Source: Desulfocurvus vexinensis DSM 17965
GTDB taxonomy: Bacteria; Desulfobacterota; Desulfovibrionia; Desulfovibrionales; Desulfovibrionaceae
Assembly: GCF_000519125.1 (NCBI RefSeq)
Contig: NZ_JAEX01000006.1
Coordinates: forward strand, 62,001 to 126,000
Direction: 5' to 3'
DNA: 64,000 bases
Shown here piece by piece: positions 25,917-34,527 of the stretch. The notes beneath the pieces were generated by a model that saw only the letters and a program-made list of their open reading frames with translations, did not search any database and was not told where the DNA came from. The number at the start of each line of letters is the position of its first letter. The first letter of the stretch is position 1. Made by a program: the position numbers and the translations under genes.

Positions 25917-28472
25917 CTACGGCGCGGGCACGGCCCCGGGCAGGGGCCGGGGCTCGCGGGCCTGCCAGGCCGCAAGCCAGGCCTGGAACTCCGCGTAGGG
26001 CAGCGGGCGGCTGAACAGGTAGCCTTGCAGGGTGTCGCAGCCCAGGCGGGCCAGCAGCTCGGCCTGCTCGGCAGTCTCCACGCCCTCGGCCACAGTGCGC
26101 ATGCCCATGGTCCGGGCCATGGCGATGACCGTGGCCACGATGCTCGCGTCGGCCTCGTTGCGCGTCACGTCGCGCACGAAGGACTGGTCGATCTTCAGCG
26201 TGTCGATGGGGAAGCGCTTGAGGTAGGCCAGGGACGAATACCCCGTGCCGAAATCGTCGATGGACACCGCAAGGCCCATGGCCCGCAGCTCGTCCAGGGT
26301 CGAGGCCGTGCGCGTCACGTCGGTCATGATGGCCGTCTCGGTGATCTCGACCTCGAACCGGGCGGGCGCCAGGCCCGAGGCGTCCAGCGTCGCCCGCAGC
26401 AGGGGCACGAAATTGTGCTGCTGGAACTGGCGCGGCGAGACGTTGATGGACACCACCAGCCCCGCATCCGTCAGCCCCAGGCTCTGCATCTCGCGCATCT
26501 GCGCCGCCACGGAGAAATTGAACTGCTCGCCCAGGGGCACGATGAGCCCGGTCTCCTCGGCCAGGGGGATGAACTCCCCGGGGGACACCAGGCTTCCGCC
26601 CTCGCGCCGCCAGCGGATCAGCGCCTCCATGCCCGTGACCCGGCCCGTGCGCACGTCGATCTTGGGCTGGTAGAACGGCTCGAACTCGTGGCGCATCATG
26701 CCCCGGCGCATGTCGCCCTCCAGGCGGATGCGGCGGTTGACGCGCTCGTTCATCTGCGGAGTGTACAGGGAGTAGGTGTTCTTGCCCAGCTCCTTGGCCC
26801 GCGACATGGCCAGGTCGGCGCTCTTGAGCACCTCGTCGGCGTCGGTGCCGTCGTCGGGGAAATAGGCGATGCCGATGCTGGCCGACAGGAAGACCTCGTG
26901 CCCGCGCGCCCGGAAGGGCCGGTGCATGCGCTTGGCCACGCGCTCGGCCAGCTGGGCGGCCTCGCTCTCGTCGCGCACCGCGCCCAGCAGCAGGACGAAC
27001 TCGTCGCTGCCCAGCCGGGCCAGGGTGTCGCCGCCCGAAACGAGGCGGCGCAGGCGCCGGGCCATTTCCACCAGGATCTCATCGCCCACGGCGTGGCCCA
27101 GGGCGTCGTTGACGTTGCGGAAATCGTCCAGGTCCACGAACAGCACGGCCACCCGGTGCCCGGCCCGGCTGGCCCGCGCGGCGGCCAGCTCCAGCCGCTC
27201 GCGCACGGCCAGGCGGTTGGGCAGCCCCGTGAGCGGGTCGTGGTTGGCCTGGTAGAGAATCTGGCTCTCCTTGTTCTTCATTTCCGTAATGTCGTGGAAC
27301 ACGGCGATGTAGCGCGCCTGGCCCTTGCCGGGAATGCTGCTGATGGACAACCACTCCGGGTAGACCTCGCCGCTCTTGCGGCGGTTCCATATCTCGCCCT
27401 CCCAGCGGCCCCGGCGCACCAGGGCCTGCCACATGGCGCGGTAGAATTCCCTGTCGTGGCGGTCCGAGCGCAGGATGCGCGGGTTCTGGCCCAGGGCCTC
27501 CTCGGGGCTGTAGCCGGTGATGGAGGTGAAGGCGGGGTTCACCGAGAGGATGGTGCCGTTGGCGTCGGTGATGGTGATGCCCTCCAGGGCGTTCTCGAAC
27601 ACCTTGCCGAACAGTTCGAGCTGCTCGCGGGCCCGGGCCGCCTCGGTCACGTCGCGCACGTTGGCCAGCACGAACTCCCCGTCCTCCAGGACGATGCCGC
27701 GCATGACCACCTCTACCGGGAACTCGCGCCCATCGTCCAGGCGCCGTCCGACCCAGGGGAAAGTCACCACCTCGCCGCGCATGGCCTGGCCCCAGTACCC
27801 GGGCAGCTCTTCCAGGGGGTTGTCGCGGCCCATGAAGCGCGTCACGTCGGCGCCCCGGGCCTGCTCGGGCGTGGCCCCGTACATGCGCAGCATCTCGGCG
27901 TTGACCTCGACGATGCGCCCGTCCAGGCCATGGACGAACACCGCCTCGCGGGTGTTTTCCAGCAGGGTGCGCAGGCTGCCCTTGGAGCGCAGGAGGTCGC
28001 GCACGGCGGCCTTGAGTTCGCCAGCGCGCTGGGCGACCTCGCCGCGCAGGGCCGCGTTGGCCTCGCGCAGGCGCTCCTCGGCCAGGGCCCGGGCGCTCAC
28101 GTCCACCAGCAGCCCTTCCAGGCGCCCGGCGGCGCGGCGGCACACGGTATACAACGCGCGGCCCAGGCTGCCGTCGGCGCGGCGAAAGCCCAGCTCGCCC
28201 GTGCGGGCCAGGGCGCAGTCCGCCGACTCGGCCTGCCCCAGCCAATCGCGCACCAGCGCCTCGTCGCCCACGAACTCCGCCAGGGGGCGGCCCAGCACCT
28301 GCCCGGGCTCGGCGTAGCCGTGCATGGCCAGCCAGGCCGCGTTGGCCTCGGCCAGCCGCCCGGCCCCGTCGAGCACGAAGAGGGCGATGCCCGCGTGGCC
28401 CACCAGCTGGGTCAGGCTTTCCAGGTCGAGCAGGCAGGTCTGCCCCGCCTCGGGTGCTCCGTATCGCGTCAC
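25917..28472 (-). CDS. PAS-PAS-PAS-GGDEF-EAL signalling protein
   Basis: An 851-residue soluble protein: three PAS-type domains (about 20-130, 165-285, 295-410), GGDEF (about 420-585) and EAL (about 595-840). The cyclase signature is GSDEF (RLGSDEFVLLL, about residue 487) instead of GGDEF, so cyclase activity is doubtful. The phosphodiesterase domain looks intact: EALIRWR, NVSPRQFQ, ITETAIM, SIDDFGTGYSSLAYLKRFP, KIDQSFV and QGYLFSRPLP. Most likely a c-di-GMP phosphodiesterase with a regulatory GGDEF. I choose GTG 28472, preceded by AAGGAA; the longer in-frame ATG start would add 49 residues without a site. Confidence 0.87.
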   Translation of the reverse strand: MTRYGAPEAGQTCLLDLESLTQLVGHAGIALFVLDGAGRLAEANAAWLAMHGYAEPGQVLGRPLAEFVGDEALVRDWLGQAESADCALARTGELGFRRADGSLGRALYTVCRRAAGRLEGLLVDVSARALAEERLREANAALRGEVAQRAGELKAAVRDLLRSKGSLRTLLENTREAVFVHGLDGRIVEVNAEMLRMYGATPEQARGADVTRFMGRDNPLEELPGYWGQAMRGEVVTFPWVGRRLDDGREFPVEVVMRGIVLEDGEFVLANVRDVTEAARAREQLELFGKVFENALEGITITDANGTILSVNPAFTSITGYSPEEALGQNPRILRSDRHDREFYRAMWQALVRRGRWEGEIWNRRKSGEVYPEWLSISSIPGKGQARYIAVFHDITEMKNKESQILYQANHDPLTGLPNRLAVRERLELAAARASRAGHRVAVLFVDLDDFRNVNDALGHAVGDEILVEMARRLRRLVSGGDTLARLGSDEFVLLLGAVRDESEAAQLAERVAKRMHRPFRARGHEVFLSASIGIAYFPDDGTDADEVLKSADLAMSRAKELGKNTYSLYTPQMNERVNRRIRLEGDMRRGMMRHEFEPFYQPKIDVRTGRVTGMEALIRWRREGGSLVSPGEFIPLAEETGLIVPLGEQFNFSVAAQMREMQSLGLTDAGLVVSINVSPRQFQQHNFVPLLRATLDASGLAPARFEVEITETAIMTDVTRTASTLDELRAMGLAVSIDDFGTGYSSLAYLKRFPIDTLKIDQSFVRDVTRNEADASIVATVIAMARTMGMRTVAEGVETAEQAELLARLGCDTLQGYLFSRPLPYAEFQAWLAAWQAREPRPLPGAVPAP

Positions 28473-28831
28473 GCTGCGTTCCTTCCGACCCGGCCCGCCA
28501 CCCGGGGGCGCCTGGGGTCGCCTGGGTCGATTGACAAATATGAAAAACATAAAAACGAAAGTGTACGGTTCTGTCGGCCATGGCCGCCAGGGTATCCCGC
28601 CCGCAGGGGCAATACCCAAATCTCCCCGTCAATACAACCTATCCGCCCGGGGCCGCATCCGCAAGGGGGGTCGGGGATGTGTCCCGTATTTCACATGGAG
28701 CCGCTAGGGAACCAGGTACAGGTCAACCGAAGCCTTGCCCCGGATGCCGGGAAGCGCCGTGGAACCACACCGGAAAATCTTGCGCCGGGCCCGGCCCAAA
28801 AATCCTTGTGCCCGAAGCCGTATCGCGGCAG
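28473..28831. other. Divergent intergenic region
   Basis: No gene is seen. An AT-rich patch at 28530-28570 stands out from GC-rich surroundings and probably carries the promoter of the GGDEF-EAL gene, but I could not settle a -35/-10 pair. A TTGACA at 28532-28537 reads on the plus strand without a well-placed -10. Confidence 0.4.
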
Positions 28832-28859
28832 TTGACAGCGCCGCGCCAGTGCGTACCCT
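28832..28859 (+). promoter_or_regulatory. Consensus-like promoter abutting the GH3 gene
   Basis: TTGACA (28832-28837), 16-base spacer, TACCCT (28854-28859). The ATG of the GH3 gene is at 28867, only seven bases past the -10, so the transcript would begin at or next to the start codon. Confidence 0.5.
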
Positions 28860-28866
28860 GCCGCCC

Positions 28867-30585
28867 ATGCGTATCCTCCTCCTCCCGGGCCGCGCCCTGG
28901 CCCTGCTGCTGCTGTCCACCCTGGCCCTGCTGCCCTGGCCGGGCTCCGCCGCCCCGGCCCGCGCCGGGGCCGACCTCCCTGCCCGCGCCGAGGCCCTGCT
29001 CGCGGCCATGAGCGTGCCCGAAAAGGTCGGCCAGACCCTGCTGGTCTTCTTCGAGGGCCCGGACCTCTCGCCCGGGCTGGCCACGATGATCGCCACGCAC
29101 CACGTGGGCGGACTGCTGCTCTACGACAGCGCGGGCAACGTGCACGACATGGCCCAGGTCGCCCGGCTGACCACTGCGGCCCAGGCCCTGGCCCTGGCCG
29201 GGCCCCACCGCCTGGGGCTGTTCATGGCCGTGGACCAGGAGGGCGGCCCCGTGGCCCGCCTGCGTCGGGGGTTCGCCGCCACGCCGCCCAACATGGCCCT
29301 GGGCGCCACGGGCAGCGCGGACGCCGCCGCCCTGGCCGCGCGCGTCACCGCCCGCCAGCTCAAGGCCCTGGGCATCAACATGAACCTGGCCCCGGTGGTG
29401 GACGTGAACTCCAACCCCGCCAACCCCATCATCGGCGTGCGCGCCTACGGCGAGGACCCCGGGCTGGTCGCCCGCTTCGGGGCCGCCGCCGTGCGCGCCT
29501 ACCGCGAGGAGGGCGTCATCGCCTGCGCCAAGCATTTCCCCGGCCACGGCGACACGGGCTTCGACTCCCACGTGCGCCTGCCCACGGTGCCGCACGCCCT
29601 GGAGCGCCTGCGCGCCGTGGAGCTTGTGCCCTTCGCGGCGGCCATCGGGGCCGGGGTCCCGGCGGTGATGACGGCCCATGTGGAGGTGCCCGCCGTGGAG
29701 CCCGAGCCGGGCCTGCCCGCCACCATGTCCGCCCGGGTGCTGGAGGGGCTTCTGCGCGGCGAGCTGGGCTTCGACGGGCTGGTGGTCAGCGATTCCCTGG
29801 GCATGGGCGCCATCGACGCCCGCTACGGCCCGGGCGAGGCCGCCGTGCGCGCCCTGCTGGCCGGGGCCGACCTGCTGTGCTTCGGCGCCGACAAGGGCCA
29901 CAGCCCGGCGGAGCAGCCCGGGGTCGTGCGGCGCATGATCCAGGCCGTGGACAGCGGCGAAATCCCCATGGCCCGGCTGGACGAGGCCGTGCGGCGCATC
30001 CTGCTGGTGAAGCTGGCCTACGGCCTGGCCCAGCCCGACGGGCTGCCGCACGCCGACCCCGCCGCAGTGGACACCCCCGAGGACCGCGAGGCCGTGCGCC
30101 AGCTCGCCGAGGCGTCCATCACCCTGCTGCGCGACCGCGAGGCCGCCCTGCCCCTGGACCGGGACGCGCCGGGGCTGCTGCTCTGGCCCGGGGCAGGGCC
30201 GCAGGCCGCCGGGGCCTTCACCGCCCTGGCGCCCCGCTTCGCCGTGCTGCGCCCCGCCGAGAACCCCCAGGCCGCCGAGCGGGCCCAGGCGGTGGCCGCC
30301 GCGCGCGGCGCCGCCCAGGTGGTGGTGCTGACCCGCCGGGCGGACAGGAACCCCGGCCAGGCCGCCCTGGTCAACGAGCTGCTGGCGGCGGGCCTGGGGC
30401 CCCGGCTGGTGACGGCCTCGCTGGACGTGCCCTACGACGCGGCCCTGACCCCCGGCGCCCCGTGCCTGCTGGCGGCGTGGTCCGACGCTCCGGCCCAGGT
30501 CCTGGCGCTGGCCCGGGCGGTCTTCGGCCTGGCCCCGGCCCCCGGGCGCCTGCCCGTGACCATCCCCGGCCCTGCCGCCCCCTAG
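28867..30585 (+). CDS. Exported GH3 glycoside hydrolase (NagZ-like beta-N-acetylhexosaminidase)
   Basis: A 572-residue protein with an N-terminal signal peptide (hydrophobic about 10-25, cleavage near GSAAPARA). The GH3 N-domain includes LFMAVDQEGGPVARL, NMNLAPVVDVNSNP, the hallmark ACAKHFPGHGDT and VVSDSLGMGAID. KHFPGHGDT marks the NagZ-type subgroup, in which His-Asp act as acid/base, so cleavage of N-acetylglucosamine links in peptidoglycan or chitin fragments is expected. The protein carries a C-terminal (alpha/beta) sandwich-like region (about 395-570), longer than E. coli NagZ and like Bacillus NagZ. The signal peptide implies periplasmic action. Confidence 0.87.
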   Translation: MRILLLPGRALALLLLSTLALLPWPGSAAPARAGADLPARAEALLAAMSVPEKVGQTLLVFFEGPDLSPGLATMIATHHVGGLLLYDSAGNVHDMAQVARLTTAAQALALAGPHRLGLFMAVDQEGGPVARLRRGFAATPPNMALGATGSADAAALAARVTARQLKALGINMNLAPVVDVNSNPANPIIGVRAYGEDPGLVARFGAAAVRAYREEGVIACAKHFPGHGDTGFDSHVRLPTVPHALERLRAVELVPFAAAIGAGVPAVMTAHVEVPAVEPEPGLPATMSARVLEGLLRGELGFDGLVVSDSLGMGAIDARYGPGEAAVRALLAGADLLCFGADKGHSPAEQPGVVRRMIQAVDSGEIPMARLDEAVRRILLVKLAYGLAQPDGLPHADPAAVDTPEDREAVRQLAEASITLLRDREAALPLDRDAPGLLLWPGAGPQAAGAFTALAPRFAVLRPAENPQAAERAQAVAAARGAAQVVVLTRRADRNPGQAALVNELLAAGLGPRLVTASLDVPYDAALTPGAPCLLAAWSDAPAQVLALARAVFGLAPAPGRLPVTIPGPAAP

Positions 30586-30616
30586 GAGACCGCTGGACAT
30601 CCCTTTTCCCGGGGCG

Positions 30617-30804
30617 CGAAAAAATCCGGGACCACCGCGTGGCAAGGCAGACGCGCGGCTTGAATTTTTTGAGCACCGCAACAGCTCGCCATGTTGAGGC
30701 AGCCTGCCAGGGCGCGAAAATTCGGGCCGCCCTGTTGCTTCGCCCCTGCGGCGCTGCTATCGTGACCAAAGGCACCACAACCCCAAGGCAAAGGATTCCT
30801 CCCC
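30617..30804 (+). repeat. cheX upstream region, similar to the ilv leader upstream region
   Basis: The run CGAAAAAATCC (30617) through AAGGATTCCTCCCC before the ATG parallels 5886-6105 in order and content: CGAAAAA-TCC, ACGCG-GG-TTG-ATTTTTT, CGCCA, a 17-spaced promoter, ACCA-AAAGGCACCAC and AAGGATT before the start codon. About 31 of 42 bases match in the best block by eye. Confidence 0.4.
30735..30763 (+). promoter_or_regulatory. Candidate promoter of cheX
   Basis: TTGCTT (30735-30740), 17-base spacer, TATCGT (30758-30763), placed as in the ilv leader promoter. Confidence 0.5.
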
Positions 30805-31284
30805 ATGAATGTCAAGGAAGACGCCAAGATCGTCCGCCCGTTCCTGGACGCCGTGAAGAACGTCATCAGCACCATGGCCATGATCGAGGTCACGCCGGGC
30901 AAGCCCTTCATGAAGAAGGACACCGTGGCCAGCGGCGACGTGACCGGCGTCATCGGCATCACCGGCGACCGCAACGGCACCATGTCCGTGACCTTCACCC
31001 GGGCCTGCATCCTGGCCGTGGTGGGCAACATGCTCGGCGAGCCGGTCACGGAGCTGAACCAGGACGTGCGCGACGCCGTGGGCGAGCTGACCAACATGAT
31101 CTCCGGCCAGACCCGGCGCGGCCTGGAAATGCTCGGCATGCGCCTGGAGGCGGGCATCCCCTCGGTGGTCACCGGCGAGAACCACTCCATCTCGCACATC
31201 TCGCGCGAGCCCATCCTGGCCGTGCCCTTCAGCACGCCAAGCGGCGATTTCACCCTGGAGGTCTCGCTGGAAACCCCCAGGTAG
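30805..31284 (+). CDS. cheX: CheX-type CheY-P phosphatase
   Basis: A 159-residue cytoplasmic protein of the CheC/CheX/FliY phosphatase family, which dephosphorylates CheY-P to end chemotaxis signalling. The catalytic E-x2-N motif is intact (VGELTNMISG, Glu94 and Asn97), set in the conserved helix after DVRDAVGELTN. There is one such motif, as in CheX, and no CheC-type second copy. AAGGA lies nine bases before the ATG. It is not linked to the large chemotaxis operon at the end of the window, so its CheY partner could be that CheY or another. Confidence 0.88.
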   Translation: MNVKEDAKIVRPFLDAVKNVISTMAMIEVTPGKPFMKKDTVASGDVTGVIGITGDRNGTMSVTFTRACILAVVGNMLGEPVTELNQDVRDAVGELTNMISGQTRRGLEMLGMRLEAGIPSVVTGENHSISHISREPILAVPFSTPSGDFTLEVSLETPR

Positions 31285-31302
31285 CCTCTTTTCCTCCGGC
31301 GG

Positions 31303-31331
31303 TTGAAAGGCCCGCCCTTCCCGGGTATCAT
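31303..31331 (+). promoter_or_regulatory. Promoter of the AsmA-family gene
   Basis: TTGAAA (31303-31308), 17-base spacer, TATCAT (31326-31331), 55 bases before the ATG. One of the best consensus matches in the window. Confidence 0.65.
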
Positions 31332-31386
31332 TCCGGCAAGGGTGGGCTTTTTTCGCGCCCGCGCGACCCTCAACCCCGGAGACGCC

Positions 31387-33555
31387 ATGAAACCCATCGT
31401 CAAGTATTCCGCCCTGGCCGCCGGGCTGGCCGTGGCCCTGCTGGCCGTGGCCGCCATAATCCTGGTCAGCGTGGTGGACACCGGCTTCATCAAGGCCGAG
31501 GCCGCCAAGGCCGTGCGCGAACGCACCGGGCGCGAGCTGACCTTCGGCGGCGACATGCGCCTGTCGTTCTTCCCCTGGCTGGGCGTGGAGATGGACCGCG
31601 TGGCCCTGTCCAACGCCCCGGGCTTCGGCGAGGCGCCCATGGCCGAACTGGGCGAGGTGGACGTGAAGGTCCGGCTGCTGCCGCTGCTCTCCGGGCAGGT
31701 GCAGGTGGGCGATGTGCTCGTGCGGGGGCTGGTGCTGCGCTTGGCGCGCGATGCCTCGGGCCGGGCCAGCTTCGATGACATCCGCGAGCGTCTGGCGGCC
31801 CCGGAAGGCGCCGCCCCGGCCCAGCCCGCCGCCGAACCCCGGACCCCGGAAGGGCCGCCCGCCCTGGGCATCCTGGGGGCCCTGGAAGTGGGCGCCCTGC
31901 GCCTGGCCGACGCCACCCTGACCTGGGACGACCAGCAGTCCGGCGCGCGCTACGCCGTCACGGGCCTCGATCTGAGCACCGGCCCCCTGGCGCCCAGCCA
32001 GCCCCTGGACCTGACCCTCAAGGCCGCCCTCTCGGCCAGCGACCCGGCCCTGGACGCCACGCTGGACCTCAAGGGCCGCCTGGACCCGGGGCCGGATTTC
32101 GCCACCGTGGCCCTGCGCGGCCTGGCCCTGACCCTCGACGCCACGGGGCAGGCCGTGCCCGGCGGCGCGGCGCGCATCACCCTCGGCGGCGAGCTGCTGG
32201 CCGATCTGGCCGCCGACACCTTCGCCGCCCGGGGCCTGACCCTGACGGCCTACGGCCTCAAGGCTGCGGGCGAGGCCACCGTGGCCCACGCCAGCACCGC
32301 CCCGGCCCTGGACGCCGTGCTGACCCTGGACACCTTCAACCCCAAGGCCCTCATGGCCGCCCTGGGCCTCGACCCCGTGGCCACCGCCGACCCCGCCGCC
32401 CTGACCAGCGCGGCCCTGGCCGTGCGCGCCAAGGCCACGCGCGACACCCTGGCCCTGTCCGACCTGCGCCTGAACGTGGACGACACCAGCCTCAGCGGCC
32501 AGGCCGCGGTGAACGGCTTCACGCGCCCGGCCCTGCGCTTCACCCTGGCCGCCACGGCCCTGGACGCCGACCGCTACATGCCTCCGGCCCAGGCCCAGGG
32601 CGGCGGCAAGGACGCCCCCGGCGCCCCCGGCGCGGGCACGCCGGGCACTCCGGCGCCCGCCGGCCAGGACGGCTCCGGCCTGCCCAAGGAGCAGTTGCGC
32701 GCCCTGGACGTGAACGGCACCCTGGACGTGGCCGCCCTGACCGTGTCCAAGGTCCGCATGAACGACGTGCACCTGACCGTCACGGCCAAGGACGGCGTGC
32801 TGCGCGTCTCGCCGCTGTCCGCCGGGCTGTACGGCGGGCAGCTCAAGGCCGGGCTCACCGCCGACGTGCGCGGCCAGGAGCCCAGGACCAGCCTGGACCT
32901 CGGCCTGGCGGGCATGGCCCTGGGCGGGCTTTTGGCCGACCTCACCGGCCAGGACAAGGTCACCGGCACCACGGCCCTGGACCTGACCCTGGCCGCCACC
33001 GGGGAGCAGTGGAAGACCATGGTCCGCTCCCTGTCGGGCAAGGGCGCCCTGGCGCTCACCGACGGCGCCTTCAAGGGCTTCCAGATCATCCCCGAGGCCG
33101 TGCGCGCCCAGGCCGCCGCCAGCGACCCCCAGCGCCGTGTGGAAAAGGCCGAGCGCCAGCAGCGCTTCAAGGACATCAGCGCCACCTTCGCCATCGCCAA
33201 GGGCGTGCTGACCACGGGCGACACCGCCCTGAGCGCCGACAATTTGAAGGGCCTGGGCAAGGGCGCCGTGGACCTCGCGGCCGGAACCATCGACTACAAG
33301 GCCGTGGTGGACGTGACCGCCGTGCCGCGCATCCCCTTCACCGTGCGCGGGCCGCTCACCGACCCCTCCGTGTCCCTGGACAGCGCCGAGTTCGTCAAGG
33401 GCCTGGCCCAGGGCGTGCTCGGCCTGCCGGGCAAGGCGGGCCAGGGGGTGATCGACACGGGCAAGGGCGCCCTGGAAGGCCTGGGCTCGGGGCTGCGCAA
33501 CCTGCTGGGCGGCAGCCGCAACGCCAAGGACGGCCAGGAGAACAGCCAGCCTTAG
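31387..33555 (+). CDS. AsmA family protein
   Basis: A 722-residue envelope protein anchored by an N-terminal membrane helix (about 8-28) with the bulk periplasmic. The N-terminal AsmA region reads ERTGRELTFGGDMRLSFFPWLGVEMDRVALSNAPGF. The C-terminal AsmA-like part includes GKGALALTDGAFKGFQI and a PFTVRGPLTDPSVSLD ending. A Gly/Ala/Pro-rich linker lies near 400-430. AsmA-like proteins are now viewed as bridge-type lipid carriers between inner and outer membranes; that role is family knowledge, not shown here. The start is chosen for GGAG seven bases upstream; the longer ORF begins inside the promoter. Confidence 0.85.
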   Translation: MKPIVKYSALAAGLAVALLAVAAIILVSVVDTGFIKAEAAKAVRERTGRELTFGGDMRLSFFPWLGVEMDRVALSNAPGFGEAPMAELGEVDVKVRLLPLLSGQVQVGDVLVRGLVLRLARDASGRASFDDIRERLAAPEGAAPAQPAAEPRTPEGPPALGILGALEVGALRLADATLTWDDQQSGARYAVTGLDLSTGPLAPSQPLDLTLKAALSASDPALDATLDLKGRLDPGPDFATVALRGLALTLDATGQAVPGGAARITLGGELLADLAADTFAARGLTLTAYGLKAAGEATVAHASTAPALDAVLTLDTFNPKALMAALGLDPVATADPAALTSAALAVRAKATRDTLALSDLRLNVDDTSLSGQAAVNGFTRPALRFTLAATALDADRYMPPAQAQGGGKDAPGAPGAGTPGTPAPAGQDGSGLPKEQLRALDVNGTLDVAALTVSKVRMNDVHLTVTAKDGVLRVSPLSAGLYGGQLKAGLTADVRGQEPRTSLDLGLAGMALGGLLADLTGQDKVTGTTALDLTLAATGEQWKTMVRSLSGKGALALTDGAFKGFQIIPEAVRAQAAASDPQRRVEKAERQQRFKDISATFAIAKGVLTTGDTALSADNLKGLGKGAVDLAAGTIDYKAVVDVTAVPRIPFTVRGPLTDPSVSLDSAEFVKGLAQGVLGLPGKAGQGVIDTGKGALEGLGSGLRNLLGGSRNAKDGQENSQP

Positions 33556-33558
33556 GCA

Positions 33559-33587
33559 TTGCTTTTCACCCCCGGCTCTGCCACCCT
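33559..33587 (+). promoter_or_regulatory. Candidate promoter of the EamA transporter gene
   Basis: TTGCTT (33559-33564), 17-base spacer, CACCCT (33582-33587), 37 bases before the ATG. Confidence 0.4.
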
Positions 33588-33624
33588 GCTCCCGGACCGA
33601 GGCAGCCGGGAGCAGGGGGGACAG

Positions 33625-34527
33625 ATGGCCTTTCGCGGATATCTCTACGTGCTTTGCGCAGCCGTGCTGTGGGGCGGCCTGGGCCCCGTGGCCAAATACG
33701 CCTTCTCCCTGGGCGTGCAGCCCCTGGAGGTCGCCTTCTGGCGCTGCGTCATCCCCTTCGCGCCCTTCGCCGTCCAGGCCCTGGCCCGGGGCGACAGCCT
33801 GCGCGTGGAGCCCGCCGACCGGCTGGCCATGGCCGGATTCGGGGTGGTCTGCATCGCCGCCTTCTACGGCGTGTACCAGCTGGCCATCCAGGAAGGCGGC
33901 GCGGCCCTGGCCTCGGTGCTGATGTACACGGCCCCGGCCTGGGTGGCCCTGGCGGCCTGGGGGCTACTGGGCGAGGGCATGAGCGCCGCCAAACTCGGCG
34001 CCGTGGCCGCCACCCTGGCAGGCGTGGCCTGCGTCAGCGGCGTGCTGGGCCCGGAGGCGGGCCAGGGCGTGAGCGCCACGCCCAAGGCCGTGCTCCTGGG
34101 TCTGCTCTCGGGCCTGACCTATGCCATGTATTACATTTTCGGCAAAGGCCGCCTGCGGCGCTACCCCACCCCGGTGCTCTTCCTGCACGCCCTGCCCCTG
34201 GGGGCGCTGTTGCTGCTGCCCTTCGTGGAATTCAGCCCCAAGGGCGCCGGAGCCTGGGCGGCCATCGTCGCCGTGAGCCTGCTCTCCACCTGGGGCGCCT
34301 ATTCCGTGTACTACGCCGGGCTGCGCCGCCTGGAGGCCACGCGCGCCGCCGTGGTGGCGACCCTGGAGCCGGTGGTGGCTGCCGTGGTGGCCTATCTGTG
34401 GTGGGGCGAGCGCTTCACGGCAGCGGGCTGGCTCGGCGCCGGGCTGATCCTGGGCGCCGTGGTCCTGGTGGTCTGGGACGGGCGGCGCCTGCGCGCCGCC
34501 AGGGAGGCCGCGCCCGGCCATGCCTGA
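33625..34527 (+). CDS. EamA/DMT-family membrane transporter
   Basis: A 300-residue inner-membrane protein with ten predicted helices arranged as two EamA repeats (about 5-140 and 150-290), the layout of the drug/metabolite transporter superfamily. Marks include AAVLWGGLGPVAKYAF at the start and ATLEPVVAAVVAYLWWGERF in the second repeat. The substrate is unknown; relatives export amino acids and other metabolites. CAGGGGGGACAG just before the ATG is a strong ribosome-binding site. Its end overlaps the addA start by eight bases, so it is the first gene of a four-gene transcription unit with addA, the DUF523 gene and addB. Confidence 0.87.
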   Translation: MAFRGYLYVLCAAVLWGGLGPVAKYAFSLGVQPLEVAFWRCVIPFAPFAVQALARGDSLRVEPADRLAMAGFGVVCIAAFYGVYQLAIQEGGAALASVLMYTAPAWVALAAWGLLGEGMSAAKLGAVAATLAGVACVSGVLGPEAGQGVSATPKAVLLGLLSGLTYAMYYIFGKGRLRRYPTPVLFLHALPLGALLLLPFVEFSPKGAGAWAAIVAVSLLSTWGAYSVYYAGLRRLEATRAAVVATLEPVVAAVVAYLWWGERFTAAGWLGAGLILGAVVLVVWDGRRLRAAREAAPGHA

